64,000 nt of DNA from Eutreptiella sp. 'Long Island Sound 2002' (GCA_964036045.1 OZ038379.1:180684436-180748435), one strand, 5' to 3'; counted from the stretch's first letter, positions 19,851-32,379 are shown. Numbers and translations: made by a program. The notes: generated by a model from the letters alone, not told the origin.

Positions 19851-20341
19851 CATATCTCTCTGGGACATTCATTTTATGCCAACACGGAGCAAATTCACAT
19901 TTTTCCCGGTTTTTCTCAACTTTTAGTCCAATGCACCAAAATGTCGTTACCTTTTTGGCGCGCGAGTCAGGCCGCCGGGTCACCTGCACCCAAGTTTCAC
20001 CCCCAGACCGCGCTCTTTTTCGCACCAAAGGTTTCAGTGGCGCATCAGGGGAAGCAACAGCACGTTGTGTGAATTTGTATGAAGACATGGTGGCTGCCTG
20101 TTGGCAAAAATAGGCAGCAGGCAACACAGGCACTGTCCAAAGCGGACAAAAATCTCAAACATGTCGTTAGCACAGCATGCAAACCTGGGTGTTCTGAGTA
20201 GCCCTTTTCAAGGGCTTTCTGAATATGCCCCACATACCCCCCCCCAACCGGACACTCGGCAGGCAAAAATGAGACCACAAAGGCACCAACCCCTGAAAAC
20301 GCTCCGTGTTGGCATGAAACCGCACGTCCCAGAGAGATATG
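19851..20341. mobile_element. Element with about 40-bp terminal inverted repeats
   Basis: The left arm at 19851-19890 (CATATCTCTCTGGGAC then ATGCCAACACGGAGC) matches the right arm at 20301-20341 in inverted orientation with few mismatches. Length is about 491 bp and there is no open frame of note. I could not find a convincing target duplication, so the class is unassigned. Confidence 0.55.
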
Positions 20342-20497
20342 CATCCCCTAACCAATGACCGGGGTCCCGTGTGCCGGCGTTCCCCGCACCCGGCATGCCC
20401 ACCCGCGCTGCGGCCGGCATGCCCTGCACTGCCGTGCGCCGCCCTGCGCCGGGCATTGCGGTGCAGGGCCCAGGGTCCTTGGTCCATGGATGTGCGG

Positions 20498-20680
20498 TCA
20501 GCGCTTCGGTGCTTCGTCCCAGAATAGAACCGTTGCTGTAGGCTCTGCTACCGCCTCCTGTCCAGGGGTGCGAGAGGTAGTGGCAGTGAAGGGGGCGAGG
20601 GAGAGACCTGGGACGACTGGTTCTTCCGTGGGGACTTCTTCCTCCGCGTCCCCGTCACTATCGGACGCTACAGCCTCCAC
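20498..20680 (-). CDS. Acidic C-terminal exon of an unidentified gene
   Basis: A strong acceptor (a C-rich tract, then CTCTTCTTTTAG) precedes 20680. The exon reads 60 codons in phase 0 to TGA at 20498. It begins VEAVASDSDGDAEEEVPTEE, an acidic Ser/Glu-rich stretch, followed by a T/P-rich segment and ends FWDEAPKR. Such tails are typical of disordered C-termini and give no function. Upstream exons of the same gene would lie above 20.7 kb on the minus strand but I could not place them. Confidence 0.55.
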   Translation of the reverse strand: MEAVASDSDGDAEEEVPTEEPVVPGLSLAPFTATTSRTPGQEAVAEPTATVLFWDEAPKR

Positions 20681-20922
20681 CTAAAAGAAGAGGGGGGGCA
20701 GGGTGATTGCACCGTGCTCCGGATCGGACACGGCACAGGGGCCCTGGGGTGCCTCGGCGCAGTGCACAAGTGGCGGACCATAGCGATGCACTACCGGCCA
20801 AAACATGCAGGACAGAATGCAGCCCATTTGCGGAGATGTCTGGAGATGTCTATGCCTGCCACACCGTATCAGAGGGTGCGGCGGCTGAGCACCGACTGTC
20901 ACCTGTTGGTTGGGCTTTCCAA

Positions 20923-21852
20923 TCACAGTGCCTGGGAATGGAGAAAGGGGGCAAAAAGAACGCACCCGGACGAAGCAGAAGTGGCGCCCCCAATCGTACG
21001 TGTACACCCCAAACCTTGCACGACCCCAATCAACATATCCACAAAGATACACATTGATGCGCACCACACACTGGGAAACGGTCCAAACCACACAGACATA
21101 CACATGCACTCCGCGCGCACTCTGCTGCACTCTCTGCAACATCCTTGCCCATGCGTGGGTGCGCACCCCCGACTGGGAATGGTCCAATCGCCGTACACGT
21201 ACACATCTGTACACCCCACACTCTGCAATACCCCAAACCATCTCCATCTACCGCCGCACCGAGGCACACAAACCTCCGGAGATTTGCTGCGTCTTTGTTC
21301 GGTTTGCAGGCTCTTCCCGCGCTTCGGCGAAAAAGACCGGGCCCGCCTCACGGCTCGCTGGAAGGTGAGTGTAGGATTTCGCGATGATCGGCCAAAGCCC
21401 GCTGCGCTGCCTATTGGCCGTCTGGCGGACCGGGAGGTCGGAGTGCCCAACTCTGGGCTGTGTTGGCTGAAGCCGGTGCTCTTGCAGGCACGGGAGTTGG
21501 GAGTTGCCGGCTCAGGGCTTTGAGCACCGGTCCAGTTGAATGCCTGAGGCCAAGATGAGCAGCATGGGCAACCCGTCCCCTTCCCACTCTTGCGTAAAGA
21601 ACCCTCTGGGCGGTGATTGCTGCATTGACCACCCGGCCAATAGACTGTGATCATGCATGGATTGCTACCGTCCTGGCACAGGGTGCGACTCCTGAACCTA
21701 GAACATGGTCTATCTTGATGGTCGCACCATTGGCACATCCGGAAGAGTGCGTTTGGGACCTCTGGTGGTGCTCTCAGTTGTCTCATAATGGATCGCAAGG
21801 TGTCAAGGAGCCACATTTTCTCTGCCATACCACGACGTTTTTTTTTGCGCAT
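20923..21852 (-). CDS. Long minus-strand ORF, unrecognised
   Basis: 310 codons from ATG 21852. The first third (MAEKMWLLDTLRSIMRQL, then Cys-containing CQWCDHQD) and a basic QRAVRRARSFSPKRGK segment look protein-like; the last part is low-information. If real, only the N-terminal two thirds may be exon. No family recognised. Confidence 0.25.
   Translation of the reverse strand: MRKKKRRGMAEKMWLLDTLRSIMRQLRAPPEVPNALFRMCQWCDHQDRPCSRFRSRTLCQDGSNPCMITVYWPGGQCSNHRPEGSLRKSGKGTGCPCCSSWPQAFNWTGAQSPEPATPNSRACKSTGFSQHSPELGTPTSRSARRPIGSAAGFGRSSRNPTLTFQRAVRRARSFSPKRGKSLQTEQRRSKSPEVCVPRCGGRWRWFGVLQSVGCTDVYVYGDWTIPSRGCAPTHGQGCCRECSRVRAECMCMSVWFGPFPSVWCASMCIFVDMLIGVVQGLGCTRTIGGATSASSGCVLFAPFLHSQAL
21310..21364 (+). 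CDS. Possible plus-strand mini-exon
   Basis: GTTTGCAG at 21309 and AAG|GTGAGT at 21365 bracket a 55-nt segment reading LFPRFGEKDRARLTARWK. The splice signals are good but no neighbouring exon was found, and a 309-codon minus-strand frame from ATG 21852 overlaps it. Confidence 0.22.
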
Positions 21853-22192
21853 ACCAATAGGTCACCATGCTCCAGCACGGTCAATTCGATCATTTATACT
21901 TTTACTTCCGCAGCATCAAAAGGTGGGTTGTACGAACCTGGACCGTCGCTGACTCTGGCTGTGTCTGATGCGCATTCCCCGCACCTGTGCTTTTTGGTCG
22001 TTTTCTTTTTCCGGCCGTGTGTCGTGTATTTTTTTGGAGACAGTTTGAAATGGTCCCAAAATGCAACATAAGTCCAGGGAGCAAGTCGCCACTCCCTCTG
22101 GTGGAGAAATGAAAGGAGGGATGTGACGGAATTGCCAAAGAACCATGGCTGCCTTTGGGTGGCCATCTTCAGTGGTGTGTTTGAGTACCCTC

Positions 22193-22705
22193 CCCCCCCC
22201 TTGCAAACTCCCGGGTTAGCGCGCGACGGTCTCCCGGGTGGGGGGGGGAGACGGTCGCCAAGTGACGGTCTCCCGGGGGGGGGGGGGGGATTGCAAGGGT
22301 ATTTCAAGGCAAACTGTGGTACCCTCCACCGATGCAAGCAAAGAGAACACGTGTGAAGCGACTTTCGCATTGATGCGGTGCCAATGTGTTTCATCCAACA
22401 CTAATGTTATTGAGAATCCAAAGGAACGGTTAAGAACTTCTGGGTACGAGAATAACACACTTTGAACTGTTGCACATGCTCAGTTTGCATGACAGGCACG
22501 GGGTGTGTTGCACTGGCTGATGAGCAGGAGGCAATGGCGCGCGGGGCTGGTTTGGCAGCCGCTTTAGCGCCCGCTTGCAAAGCCAAACCAGTCCGTTTGG
22601 CGGCTGGCTTTGCTCTTGGCTGGGGGGCAGCCTTTGCCAGAAAAACATGGAAGTGACGGTCTCCCGGGGGGGGGGGGGATTGCAAGGGGTGGGTGTTTGC
22701 AAGGG
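22193..22705. repeat. Repeated 'GACGGTCTCCCGG + G-tract + ATTGCAAGG' units
   Basis: Units related to GTGACGGTCTCCC, a G run, then ATTGCAAGGG occur at about 22225, 22261-22298 and 22653-22690. An inverted remnant (CCCCCTTGCAAACTCCCGGG) lies at 22196-22216. Spacing is irregular, so this is interspersed rather than tandem. Confidence 0.6.
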
Positions 22706-22802
22706 GGGGGGGTACCCTTCGGTGTTTCCTTTTGTTGCTTCTGCCCGTGCAGCATTTTCTTCAATCACAGCCTGACCCCACCCCCCCTGGTCGCCAATTC
22801 AG

Positions 22803-22988
22803 AGCGCTGGAAGCCTGCCCCCGAAAGGGACCATGGCGGTTCAAAAACTGCTTCGATGAATTCCTGCTGGGGGAGAAATTCCTTCGAGAGACGGGGTGCC
22901 AGGAGGCACACAAGCCGCATGGCCCCCCATGCCCCGTGTGGACGGCTGGTGTCGATCTGAATGGCAACAGCACAACCAGGACGTCGAG
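22803..22988 (+). CDS. Possible plus-strand exon
   Basis: After acceptor CCAATTCAG the frame entered with one base reads ALEACPRKGPWRFKNC, FDEFLLGEKFLRETGC, then a Pro/His-rich stretch up to a G run at 22989. The composition is more protein-like than the other frames, but no domain is recognised and the donor is not evident. Confidence 0.28.
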
Positions 22989-22999
22989 GGGGGGGGGGG

Positions 23000-25108
23000 G
23001 GGGCACAAGGGACAGAACGAAGCAGCATGGCACCGCAGAGAGAGAAAAACGTGAACACCGGGGCACAGTCCTCGGGGCCCAGCGCAACCGAAGCCGAAGA
23101 GGAGTGATCTGCTGAGCATGGGCTGAGCTGCACATTGGAATCAACCGTTCTGGTTCCGTCCCCTCGAAGGGACCCCTTGGGGGGCGCCTTCGTGGAGGGT
23201 CTCCCCACGGCCAACGGGGACCCGGGCAGGACACGTGTTGGCTACTGTGCACCGAGGCACTGCCAGGGCAGCGGGTACTCACACCGTCACAAGTGCTTGA
23301 GGGTAACAGTCGATAGCCTATGGACCATGACGGCAACGGCGCAGCAGTGCGGACATGAGAGACAACCCAGGGACCATCTTGTGTGAGCTCCACCGTGCAA
23401 AAAGGCCTGCGTGTGGGGGAGGGGGGATCCAACACCCCTACGCAGATGACGGGCAATGTCTCTTTCTTTCGCTCACAGACATCGGGATCTCATACTCTGG
23501 ACATTGAAAACTGCGGTTCGGCAAACGATAATCAGATGGGGTCGCCGAGGCCGTACTCGCGGAAGGGCGTGGGTACCCCTGCCGTAGGGACTCGGCATGA
23601 CGGGGCTGCCATCCACACATATGTGCTCAACACGGGGCATATGCGATCGTGCCTGTGAAAAGCTGTGTCGGCTCGAGGCCCTGTTCTGTTTGATAGTACA
23701 ACCCATTTTATTCATTTTAATGCGATTTCTAAATTAATTAATTTAATTCATTAATTTAAATTAAGATTTTAGTGAATGGCGATGTGATGAGTCCCAAACG
23801 GCTATCTATAGGTCCCGGATGATCACCAGCACAGGGCCCGTCTGAGCGTTCTTTCCTCCGACTTTGGCTGTGCTTGGGAAAAAGGATGGCGGGGCAATGA
23901 GTCGCTTTGCAGGGTTGCCTTTACGAAGTGCTGTGCACGCCTGCAATACCCCAAAGCCTGCACACCTGGGCCCTCTGGCGGCTGCTGGGAGAGCGGCTGC
24001 TGGAAGGTGACAAGGGCGACTGGGGAGCGGGGGACGGTGGAGTGGGGGTCCTTGCCACGAGGAAAGGTGAGAGATTGGCCCGGGGCCTGGGACTGTTTCG
24101 CAGGGCGTAATAGTGGACCTGTCGGAGCAGGAGCAAGGCATTGGGGCATGTGACGGGTCAGGAGGGATTGACGTGGCACACAAAACTCAGCACAATACGC
24201 CCCCTTTTGAAAACGGATTCTTGTGGAGGGCAGAAGAGCAGTGACGGCTGCTGATCAAGCGGCACGAATGGACAGCATATTCTATGCGTCTTCATGTGGC
24301 TCATGGACATATTCTGTGTGCCTTGATGTAACTCATGGCCGTGCTCTATGCGTGCGTGCGTGGCTTATGGCCATTATTCGGGTTGTGGGCTGCACTTGAC
24401 ACGCATGTGGCAACATCTGGGCTACAAGGGTAGGGCACAGGGGCTGCATGGCCGTGCAATGCTGAACTGTGTTGGTGGTTTGGAAGCGGTAGCATCCCGC
24501 CTTTTGTGCGCTGGTAATTTGAAAACCCCCCTGCCACCCCTGTATTGGCTCTCACAACATCTACGCCATGTCATAGCCCAAGGGAGTCCATTGAATGGTG
24601 AGCCCCTTGTAAAATCCTGATTTCTTTTTTAGACTGACTCAAATTGTTCAAGGATAAGTACCAAAGAGTAGTTCCTGGAAGTGGGCATCCCACATGTATG
24701 ATACATGTATGATCCCGTTGGGGAACCCAGGGCCCGAGGGCAGCGCCCCCTGCAAAATCCTTGTTTCGCGAGACAAAAATATCCCCCAGTAGGGTTTTGG
24801 CTGGGATCCCGTGTGCGAAAAACCCAGTCTTTGGGCGGGGGTCCATCAAGACCTGTACCTGACTCCCCTGACTCCATGATTGTGGCTATGCATCAATCCA
24901 CACCCAACTCGTAAAATGGCCCTTTGTGGGCCCACAAAGGCAACCGGGGGACCACGTAGCGCTCAGTGGGCTTGGGTGTCCGGATCACCGACTGGGCAAC
25001 CACCCCTGGCGTAAGCCCCACTGGAGGGGCGTGGGTCACCCTGCAATTTTCAGCCAGCCCATACCGGCTTGAAAACAGCTGAGTCTCCTTTGGGAGGCCC
25101 ATAAAGCC
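23000..25108. other. No supported gene
   Basis: Open frames of up to 125 codons occur on both strands (for example 23806-24183 minus) without domains or splice logic. 23695-23770 is strikingly AT-rich, with TTAATTAATTTAATTCATTA-type self-complementary words. 24765-24800 holds a diverged copy of the short dispersed repeat seen at 19748. Confidence 0.4.
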
Positions 25109-25693
25109 ATGAATCATTCAACAGAATCGCTCAAGCTTAACCAGATTGTTCCCATTGGGCCCATGGGTGGGGGGGTCTGCACTACTTGGGGATGGAACCG
25201 GGACTCCCACCATTGGGCAGGGGTTCCATACTGCATGGAATTGGATCTGGATGGACACATAGTGGAGTTGGATTTGGATGGACACATAGTGGCAGCAATG
25301 GACACGAATTGCCTATCGTTGCACAAACGAACACACCATCGCCATAATTTTCTCAACAAGGAGGGACTACATCGTGCCAGGTGGGCCCCCATGTGCTCAT
25401 GTCATCACCAAAAGACAACCCCTACCTGTCCCAAGCTCACCAGGGGTTGGTACGGGTCGCCACAAAAATTGCGATTTTGCAAACAGCAAGGTCTTCATAA
25501 GCGGGGGCCAGGCACCTTCTCGATAGCATATTGGTCTGCCTGTTGCTTGTATGACCTCGGAGTGGCGGCTGAGGGCACATTGTCGGCCACCGATTCGACA
25601 TACGCATGGGTGAGCTCCTTATACGATCCCTTGAGCTTCGCAGACAGAGACCTGAAAATGGCGTTTAGCTTCCTCTACGGAGGGTTAGTGTGA
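25109..25693 (+). CDS. Hypothetical ORF, weak
   Basis: 195 codons from ATG 25109. It includes a 28-bp in-frame duplication at 25233-25291 (reading ELDLDGHIV twice). The C-terminal part (CCLYDLGVAAEGTLSATDS) looks protein-like and contains a possible donor TGG|GTGAGC. No family recognised. Confidence 0.22.
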   Translation: MNHSTESLKLNQIVPIGPMGGGVCTTWGWNRDSHHWAGVPYCMELDLDGHIVELDLDGHIVAAMDTNCLSLHKRTHHRHNFLNKEGLHRARWAPMCSCHHQKTTPTCPKLTRGWYGSPQKLRFCKQQGLHKRGPGTFSIAYWSACCLYDLGVAAEGTLSATDSTYAWVSSLYDPLSFADRDLKMAFSFLYGGLV

Positions 25694-25709
25694 AGTGCAA
25701 GAGGTCGGA

Positions 25710-26126
25710 ATGTCTAGCTCATCATCCCCTTTGGAACGAACGTGTCAAGAAGAAGCGCGCAAAAGCAAAGCAGACCCGTCAGTGGTCAGAAAGGCTGAAA
25801 GAGTGATAACCATAAATGTGAGACACAGTTCACCGGCGCAAACAGTGAATATCTCATGGGGGCATGGCGGTCCCCCGCCGAAGACAATGCACCAAAGCAG
25901 CGTGACCACGGGGAATGCATATCTCATGGTCTTTCTTCAGCCCTCGCACTGCCCACCAGAATTGAATGCGTCCTCACCAAATCGCGGGCGAACCACTCGG
26001 GGGCTCATGAGCGCGGTGTTTGGAAATTTAACACAAGGTGGACGCAAGGCAGGCATATGTTTTGGCTGCGTGTGTGGGTGTGGGTGTGTAGGATGGAGCA
26101 CACCAGGGTATGAGTCAGGCGTCTGA
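25710..26126 (+). CDS. Hypothetical ORF, weak
   Basis: 139 codons from ATG 25710, beginning MSSSSSPLERTCQEEARKSK, a polar N-terminus, with a Cys/Gly-rich end (CFGCVCGCGCVGW) that looks like low-complexity translation. No domain recognised. Confidence 0.22.
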   Translation: MSSSSSPLERTCQEEARKSKADPSVVRKAERVITINVRHSSPAQTVNISWGHGGPPPKTMHQSSVTTGNAYLMVFLQPSHCPPELNASSPNRGRTTRGLMSAVFGNLTQGGRKAGICFGCVCGCGCVGWSTPGYESGV

Positions 26127-26521
26127 CACGTGTGTGAATGCAGGGTGCTTGATGTGTTCATACCACTTGCCCATGTGCCAAAAGACCAACAACTGCAAGT
26201 GGCACAGCAGAGGTACAGACTCGGGCAGGCATTGCACTTTTCTCCGTGCCTGCTCGCCCACCATCACAATAGCATCTATTGAAGGCTTATCCCTCTCCCG
26301 CGTTTGCTCCACTGAGGCAGGTCGGGCACATTTCTCCTGGCACGGACGGGACTGAGGCTTCCAATCCTGTCGCCCACACTAGAGAGCTGACAACATCTGG
26401 GGAGGGGGGGGGGGGGCTAGGCATAACAAAGTGAGTTGCAGAATAGGGAAAAAAATCGGAGACACCGGACCACTTGCGCATTAGAGAGAATAGGACAACG
26501 ATTTTTTGATGAGTTTAGAGG

Positions 26522-28316
26522 ATGGTGGGTGTAGTGGGGTGCACACTTGGAACTGTTCAAGTGGTAAGCACTTTGATCTTTTTGGTCTATGGGATGGGTC
26601 CGCCAAAGGACGATGATTGCATGCCACACCAGCCCGGAGACACGAAAAAAGCAGAGTGGGAGAAGTGCTTCGACCCTCCACAAGGAATGGTGGGAAAAGA
26701 TCCCCCAGGGGGGTGCCCAAAGTCGCTTGCGGTGAGACGCCATGTTAGGCCAAAGTTATCCCAACGCGAGTCCCACCTGGCGTGGCTCTCGTGTAGGAGC
26801 CAAAACACGTATCGCGGGAATTGTGGGCGGTCGCATGCTGCGTGCACCCCGTACGGTGGATGCCGAGTCCGTGCATGTTGAAACTATGTATGGTTTCTCG
26901 ACGCGTCCCGTTGTGTTGCTGAGTAGACACAAGGATAATATGGAAAAGATACAAGGATATTGTGGCTTTGCCGGATGTCCCCTCCCATCGAGTTTCATCT
27001 CTACAATTTTCCATGCCCGCGTCGTAAATGGTCGGAAAAATGCGAGTCCCATGATGCCATCCTCACGTGGGTGTTGTCCGGTGCCCTATACCACAACTGG
27101 ACCGGGCTTTTCGCTCCTGCGCCATAGAGCTTCCCTTACACTACAAGAGGCATCGGTGTGGGGGAATGGATCTTGTGGGTGTAGTGGACGCTGCCGGGCG
27201 TAGGCAAGGCCATCTCATCAACTACGCTCGACTCGACACAATGGTTTGCTCTCGTTTGCATAAGAGAAGAAGCGCACACTGGAAAGGGCCGTCCAACGCT
27301 AATCGTACTACTGATTTGCGATTGGCTAGTATTTCGTCGCGTGCATAAAGTGCGCATTTATTGAAAGTTGAAGGGTTCAAGGGCTAGAAAACTGGTTCAA
27401 CGGGGGTTCGACCAATAATCGAGAAGGAAAAGTGTTGACTTGTATTCCTCCGCAATAGTTTGCGAGGGCGAGTGCAAGCGCGCGCTTATAAGACTCGGTG
27501 AATCACCACGAGGCCGAATGTTTCACTACCAACAACCAAAGCAATTAATCCCATGAAAATCGAGATTCCTTTAGGCTGCAAAGGCAAGCGCACACACGTA
27601 AAAGAACTCCTCAGACAAGCAAAATGGCAGGCAACAAGGTATGGACCTCTTCTTGAGAGCATCACTCTCGGAGGGGGCTAAACGTGAGAGGGTTAGACGT
27701 TGGGTTTTGGTCATAACAGTTTGGTATATTTGATTGATCACAACCTATGTGCTTTGCCTCGAAACAAACGTGACCTCGCAAAATGACATTACCCAGAGCA
27801 ATGTTGGGTCATTACTTTTATGTCAAACATGTCGTGTCAATTGGGGTCGACCTTTAGCGTCTCTTGGCCCTCATGAACCCATAAAATCTTGCATCGACAC
27901 CAACGACTACTGGCACCACTCGACTCCTCCATCCTTACCCAAACATACCGATACATCCTCTCGGCGGAGGACGTCCGTGATTCCGCAGTATCGGCCGCGT
28001 TGTCATTTGGAGTCAACTCCATTCCATGATAGCGACGCGGGAAAGTCCCCACGTTGCCACCCACATTGTCTGGCACTTGGTTCGGCGGTTTGGGTAGCAA
28101 ACCATTGAATGGCAATTGCGGTAAACTTTCTTGACCGAGGCCGGAAGGCTTCGCTTGAGGTTTTTTGCGCCATCTCCCTGGCGAGTTGCCGGCAATTGGC
28201 GGAAATTTTGGGCACTCGTCGATGAAGCGTTGCAATAGCGAAGTCGGCGTGGTGGGTGGTTGTACACCAGGTAGCGAAGCGATGGCCGTTGTGGGCATGG
28301 TGGTGGTGATCACCAA
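26522..28316. other. Decayed or unrecognised ORF cluster
   Basis: Several overlapping frames of 90-159 codons lie on both strands: 26522-26881 plus, 26742-27203 plus, 27067-27348 plus and 27837-28316 minus. The last is the most protein-like (LLQRFIDECPKFPP, then Pro/Gly-rich, then RTSSAERMYRYVWVRM) and has an ATG near 28298. TATAAG occurs at 27486. Nothing could be matched to a family. Base composition is more AT-rich than to the left. Confidence 0.25.
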
Positions 28317-31300
28317 ACTTTAGCCATGCTACTCAAAGCATCACACAACGGTGGGGCGATGCTCGCTAAAGATTCTATAACGCAAACACGTGTTAAAAAG
28401 ATTCTGCAACGCAATCACTTGCGCTCACAACCTTTCAGGTACGGGAATCTATTCAATGGTCGAACCAACTCGTCTCCGCCGGATATGCCACCAAATTTGT
28501 GCGCTTTGCACCGTTTGGAGACTACTATGTTCGGTTGGTTAAGTGACGGCAAGCGTGCAAGAATAGGCACAGAGAAAACTTCTAGGTGCATTCGAAGTTG
28601 CAAAGCTTGACCAATAGGCAACAACAAATAGCCTTAAAGATGTTGCGTCGAATTTCCGTTTAGATGGCCGCGTCTAAATGCATGCTTTGTACATTTGTCA
28701 TTGCGAAGTTGAGGAGTTGTGTGTGCACAACCACGTGATTGTTGAGAGCAACGCATCCAACGCACAACATTCACGTTCATTTCTTATTTCCGTGACGTGT
28801 TCAATATACTTCTTGTCGACGGGGTAAAGCTCGATATGTGGTGTGTCTCGTTTGCACGTTATGCCAACGTGTGCGGGAGAAGCTTCGCGAGTCAAGTGTG
28901 TAGTAGACACCAAGAGCAACTTTGTCAAATGATCATGACGGCAAAAAAGAGACACTCCATAAGTCGTGGAACCCAATGTTTCCGTATTCGCCTCCTACTC
29001 ACGCACGAAGGCCCCATTTAGGATAATGGTGCATGATCACGCGCCCAAGATGTGTCGAGGGATCAAAAGGAGGGGTACGCCGCCTACACTTTGGCCAAGC
29101 TCAATGGGATCACCTTCTCAAAGCATGTCGGGCGAAGGTGAGCAACGAACAACGTAATTGTGGCATCGTTAACATGCATAGCACCTAGTGTGTATGCTTT
29201 TGAGCTATGTCGAAAGTCAACGTAAAGGTGAGAGAACGATTGAGATGGCGTGAGGTTCCAAGATGCATCTAGGTGCGTGTGCTACGCGGTGCACGGTTGG
29301 GTTTCAACGGTGAAAAATGTTCCGGGATCAACACCTTTTTTTTTTTGATGTGTCGAAAATGCCCCATTTCTACGACTTAATAATTTGCAAGATGCACCAT
29401 GCCTCACCCCTTCATCCTGCTCCACAATGTCCGGAACTTCTCTATTTGGCCTTGCGCCCACAGCACTCGGGATAGACAAAGGTTCAAATTAAAATTCGGC
29501 GTGAATCGATGGAGATTCCCCGAAGTATGCACGCAAGCCACGAATCTTCGGACTCAAACCTGTAGGGTTGCCCACAAGAAGCAAACCAATGGCAACATAA
29601 TGCATAACAACTTGATTGTGTAGCACGGAGCCACCGGAACGGTCTTATTCGGGACCGTGCAATTTCCATTTTCAATAAAAGTTGCCCGTGTCCATTGAGT
29701 GAGCATCCGGCACCATCTACCACTAATCATGAGCTTTGTCTCGAAAAGGGAGCCAAACCAATGCATAGTCAAGAAAACAATCCGTGCGGGTGCAAACATG
29801 TCGAAAAATGATGCCACTCAAGGTCCAATTTGCAACCTGTTTTAGGGCTCCACACTCACAAGTGCAACATACTCTGCGTGCCCAGTGGAATGCTCCGAAC
29901 TTCGTATTCCCCGATGAGCAAATGGGGGGAAGGAACGCAAAGGTCCAATGAGTCAATTCGCTTCACGTACAGGGTGATTTCGCTTCACCATGGTCAACAA
30001 GGCTCGATATATCGAAATAAGTGTAGATTGTCGTCACATTATTACCAAGAATTCGTGGTTTCATAACTGTTTTCATGGGACTTCCCATGCCACTACCTAT
30101 ACCTCTGTTTTTTTTCAAGAAGTGTCATGATTCAAACATTGGTACATCTACTTTTGGTTGCATGTCACACACTTATGCCTGGAAGAAATTGTCTTCTAAG
30201 AGGCCTCCCTCAATTCCCCACCTTTGTGTAACCATACTTTTGAACCAAAAATTTTTTGCAAGAAGTGTCATGGGTTGTTCGTGGCATGCCTTAAAGAAGT
30301 GGATTTTTTGTGGGGCTGCACCAAATCACGTCGGCACTCGAGTAATCTTTTTTTAGAAGAAGTCTCCTTGCATCTTTCATTCTGTTGCTTGCATGTCACA
30401 ACTGCAGCGCAGGGAATGAATGAGTGTGCTTTTCACTACCCCACCACCCTTGTGTTGGGAGTGACGTTATGTGCTTAGGGAAGCAGTTGGTTCCTTTTCC
30501 TAGGGAAACCCATGGTGGTTCCAAAAAACCTTGGTGCTTCCCTAAGTGTGCGTTTGGTGGCCGGGAAATAATTTTTTATTGGGCAATAGGGCCTCTTGGT
30601 CCCTCCTGAAATTGGCCTCCTTACTGGGCTTTCCACCACTGTTGGTATGCTCGTGCCCGCCCCCATTTCGTCGCTCCATTGTCGCACTTGACGCAGTAGG
30701 CCTAGTAGGAACAGTACTCGAATGGAGGCAATGGAGGCAGTGACATCCCATGGCCCGAAAGCACACTACAACGTGGGTGGTACACATACAAACATGTAAC
30801 TGGCACAAATTCTGCAGGTATAACCCTGCATCATACCCCTCGGCACACTGACAGGCACAAATCGACGAATTCTTAAAATCCGCATATCGTGCAGGTGAAA
30901 ACGCATAGGGATGTAGGTCTCACTCAGGGCTATCAGAAAAGGTATAATACTTATGGCATTCTCGCCCGCGTACTCGATTAACTATACTGTCACAGGTGGT
31001 GGGGTAGTGTTTTCCTAGCCCACAATGATTGGGACCAACCGAACGAAAACCGTCCAGCGCCCCACATTGAGACTACTTGTGGTTGTGCCAAATACCAGAT
31101 GCTGAAACAAGCCCATTGTAAGTGCGGTGGTGTGGTCACCTGGCGCGATCTAAAAAGAGCGAAATGCACGCCGAGCAGGTCCACCACCGCATAAAAGCAG
31201 CCACTAAAAGTAGATGGACTGTGGAAACCCGGCCGGATTTTGGAAACTATGTGCACTTTCGGGAAATAAGCCATGGAGCTGAGAGTGACTATACTTAAAG

Positions 31301-31700
31301 TATACTACAAAAGCACTGGTGTACTACAAAGTTGCTATAGCCATAGAAGATGTATATACAAAGTAGCTATAGCCATAGAAGATGTATAGGCAAAGCACTA
31401 TAAGTACAATAGAATGATAGTAAAGTATTACAAAAATGTGATGGTGTAGTAAAGGCTACTCGCTAAAGTGCTAAAGATGAAGTGATGTCTGGCATTGACA
31501 ATGGTGATGGTACAGGACAGGCAACAATTTCAGATCACTTTAATTCCAGACACCAAAATTTCGGACCCATTTTCCAGCCGAAATTTTGGGTGCAAAAGGT
31601 TCGGCCGCCCTACTCTGACATTTCCCGGCACAGATCCCCCCGGCTTGTGTCGTAGGGTTGCTATTACTCAATCTAATGAGTTCTGGCTGAAATCGATCCC
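28317..31700. other. AT-richer region without recognised genes
   Basis: Only short frames, the best being minus-strand 28698-28976 (VDKKYIEHVTEIRNERE near the end) and 29554-29817. Long G/C homopolymers are absent. 31290-31400 contains a tandem of about 31 bp (GCTATAGCCATAGAAGATGT repeated) in an AT-rich setting. This may be old transposon sequence. Confidence 0.35.
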
Positions 31701-32379
31701 CCTGCAGCCTTCCATTAGGGTTAAATGGCCCCCTGAAACCCAGCGTTAGCTGGGTGGGAAGAAGCGGAGAGGAAGCGGAGACAACTCCGGCAAGGGAGAG
31801 AAGTGGTGTTTGGTAGGTGCCATGGAAGCCATAGCTCGGGGCTTGGGCTTGCCTCTACCAAGACTAGGACTTGGCTATAGCTTTGGCTTTGGGGCCACAT
31901 TGGCAGGGGGTCGGGCAAGGTCACTTGAGCTTGAGCAAGCAAAATCTTGTGATGCTTGTGCATTCACTAGAGCGGATGCCTCCTCCTTAGCGCGCTCATA
32001 GTTTCATAAGCTTGACATAGCCGTCACGCAATACTTGCTCCAACTGGTGGGCGCATCCAACCATATAAAAAGGCAATTTATGCCTTGTTTAGATTGCAAA
32101 GCGAGTATGTCCCACGAGTGGCAGCCTTCTAGTGCAAAACTAGTTCTCCTCTGCCGGAATTATCGGGGGCCGGAAATAAAGCAGATGTTAAAATCAGCGG
32201 CCAAATTGAGGTGGTTGAATTGCCTTCGAATTGCCTTCCGTGGCTTTAAATCGCCTTGTGTGGCTTTTCATCGTGTTATTGTTGTTGTTGTTCTATGAAA
32301 TTTTGTTACCGTGATACAGTTTCCATTGTTTTATGCTCCCATTTCTGTTGAATGGCCAGTATCCGGGGGCTGCACAGCC

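Noticed and set aside
27400-30000. An LTR retrotransposon (Copia or Gypsy) on the minus strand
   Set aside because: Some frames hinted at polyprotein-like sequence, but I found no protease, reverse transcriptase, integrase or RNase H motif and no LTR pair.
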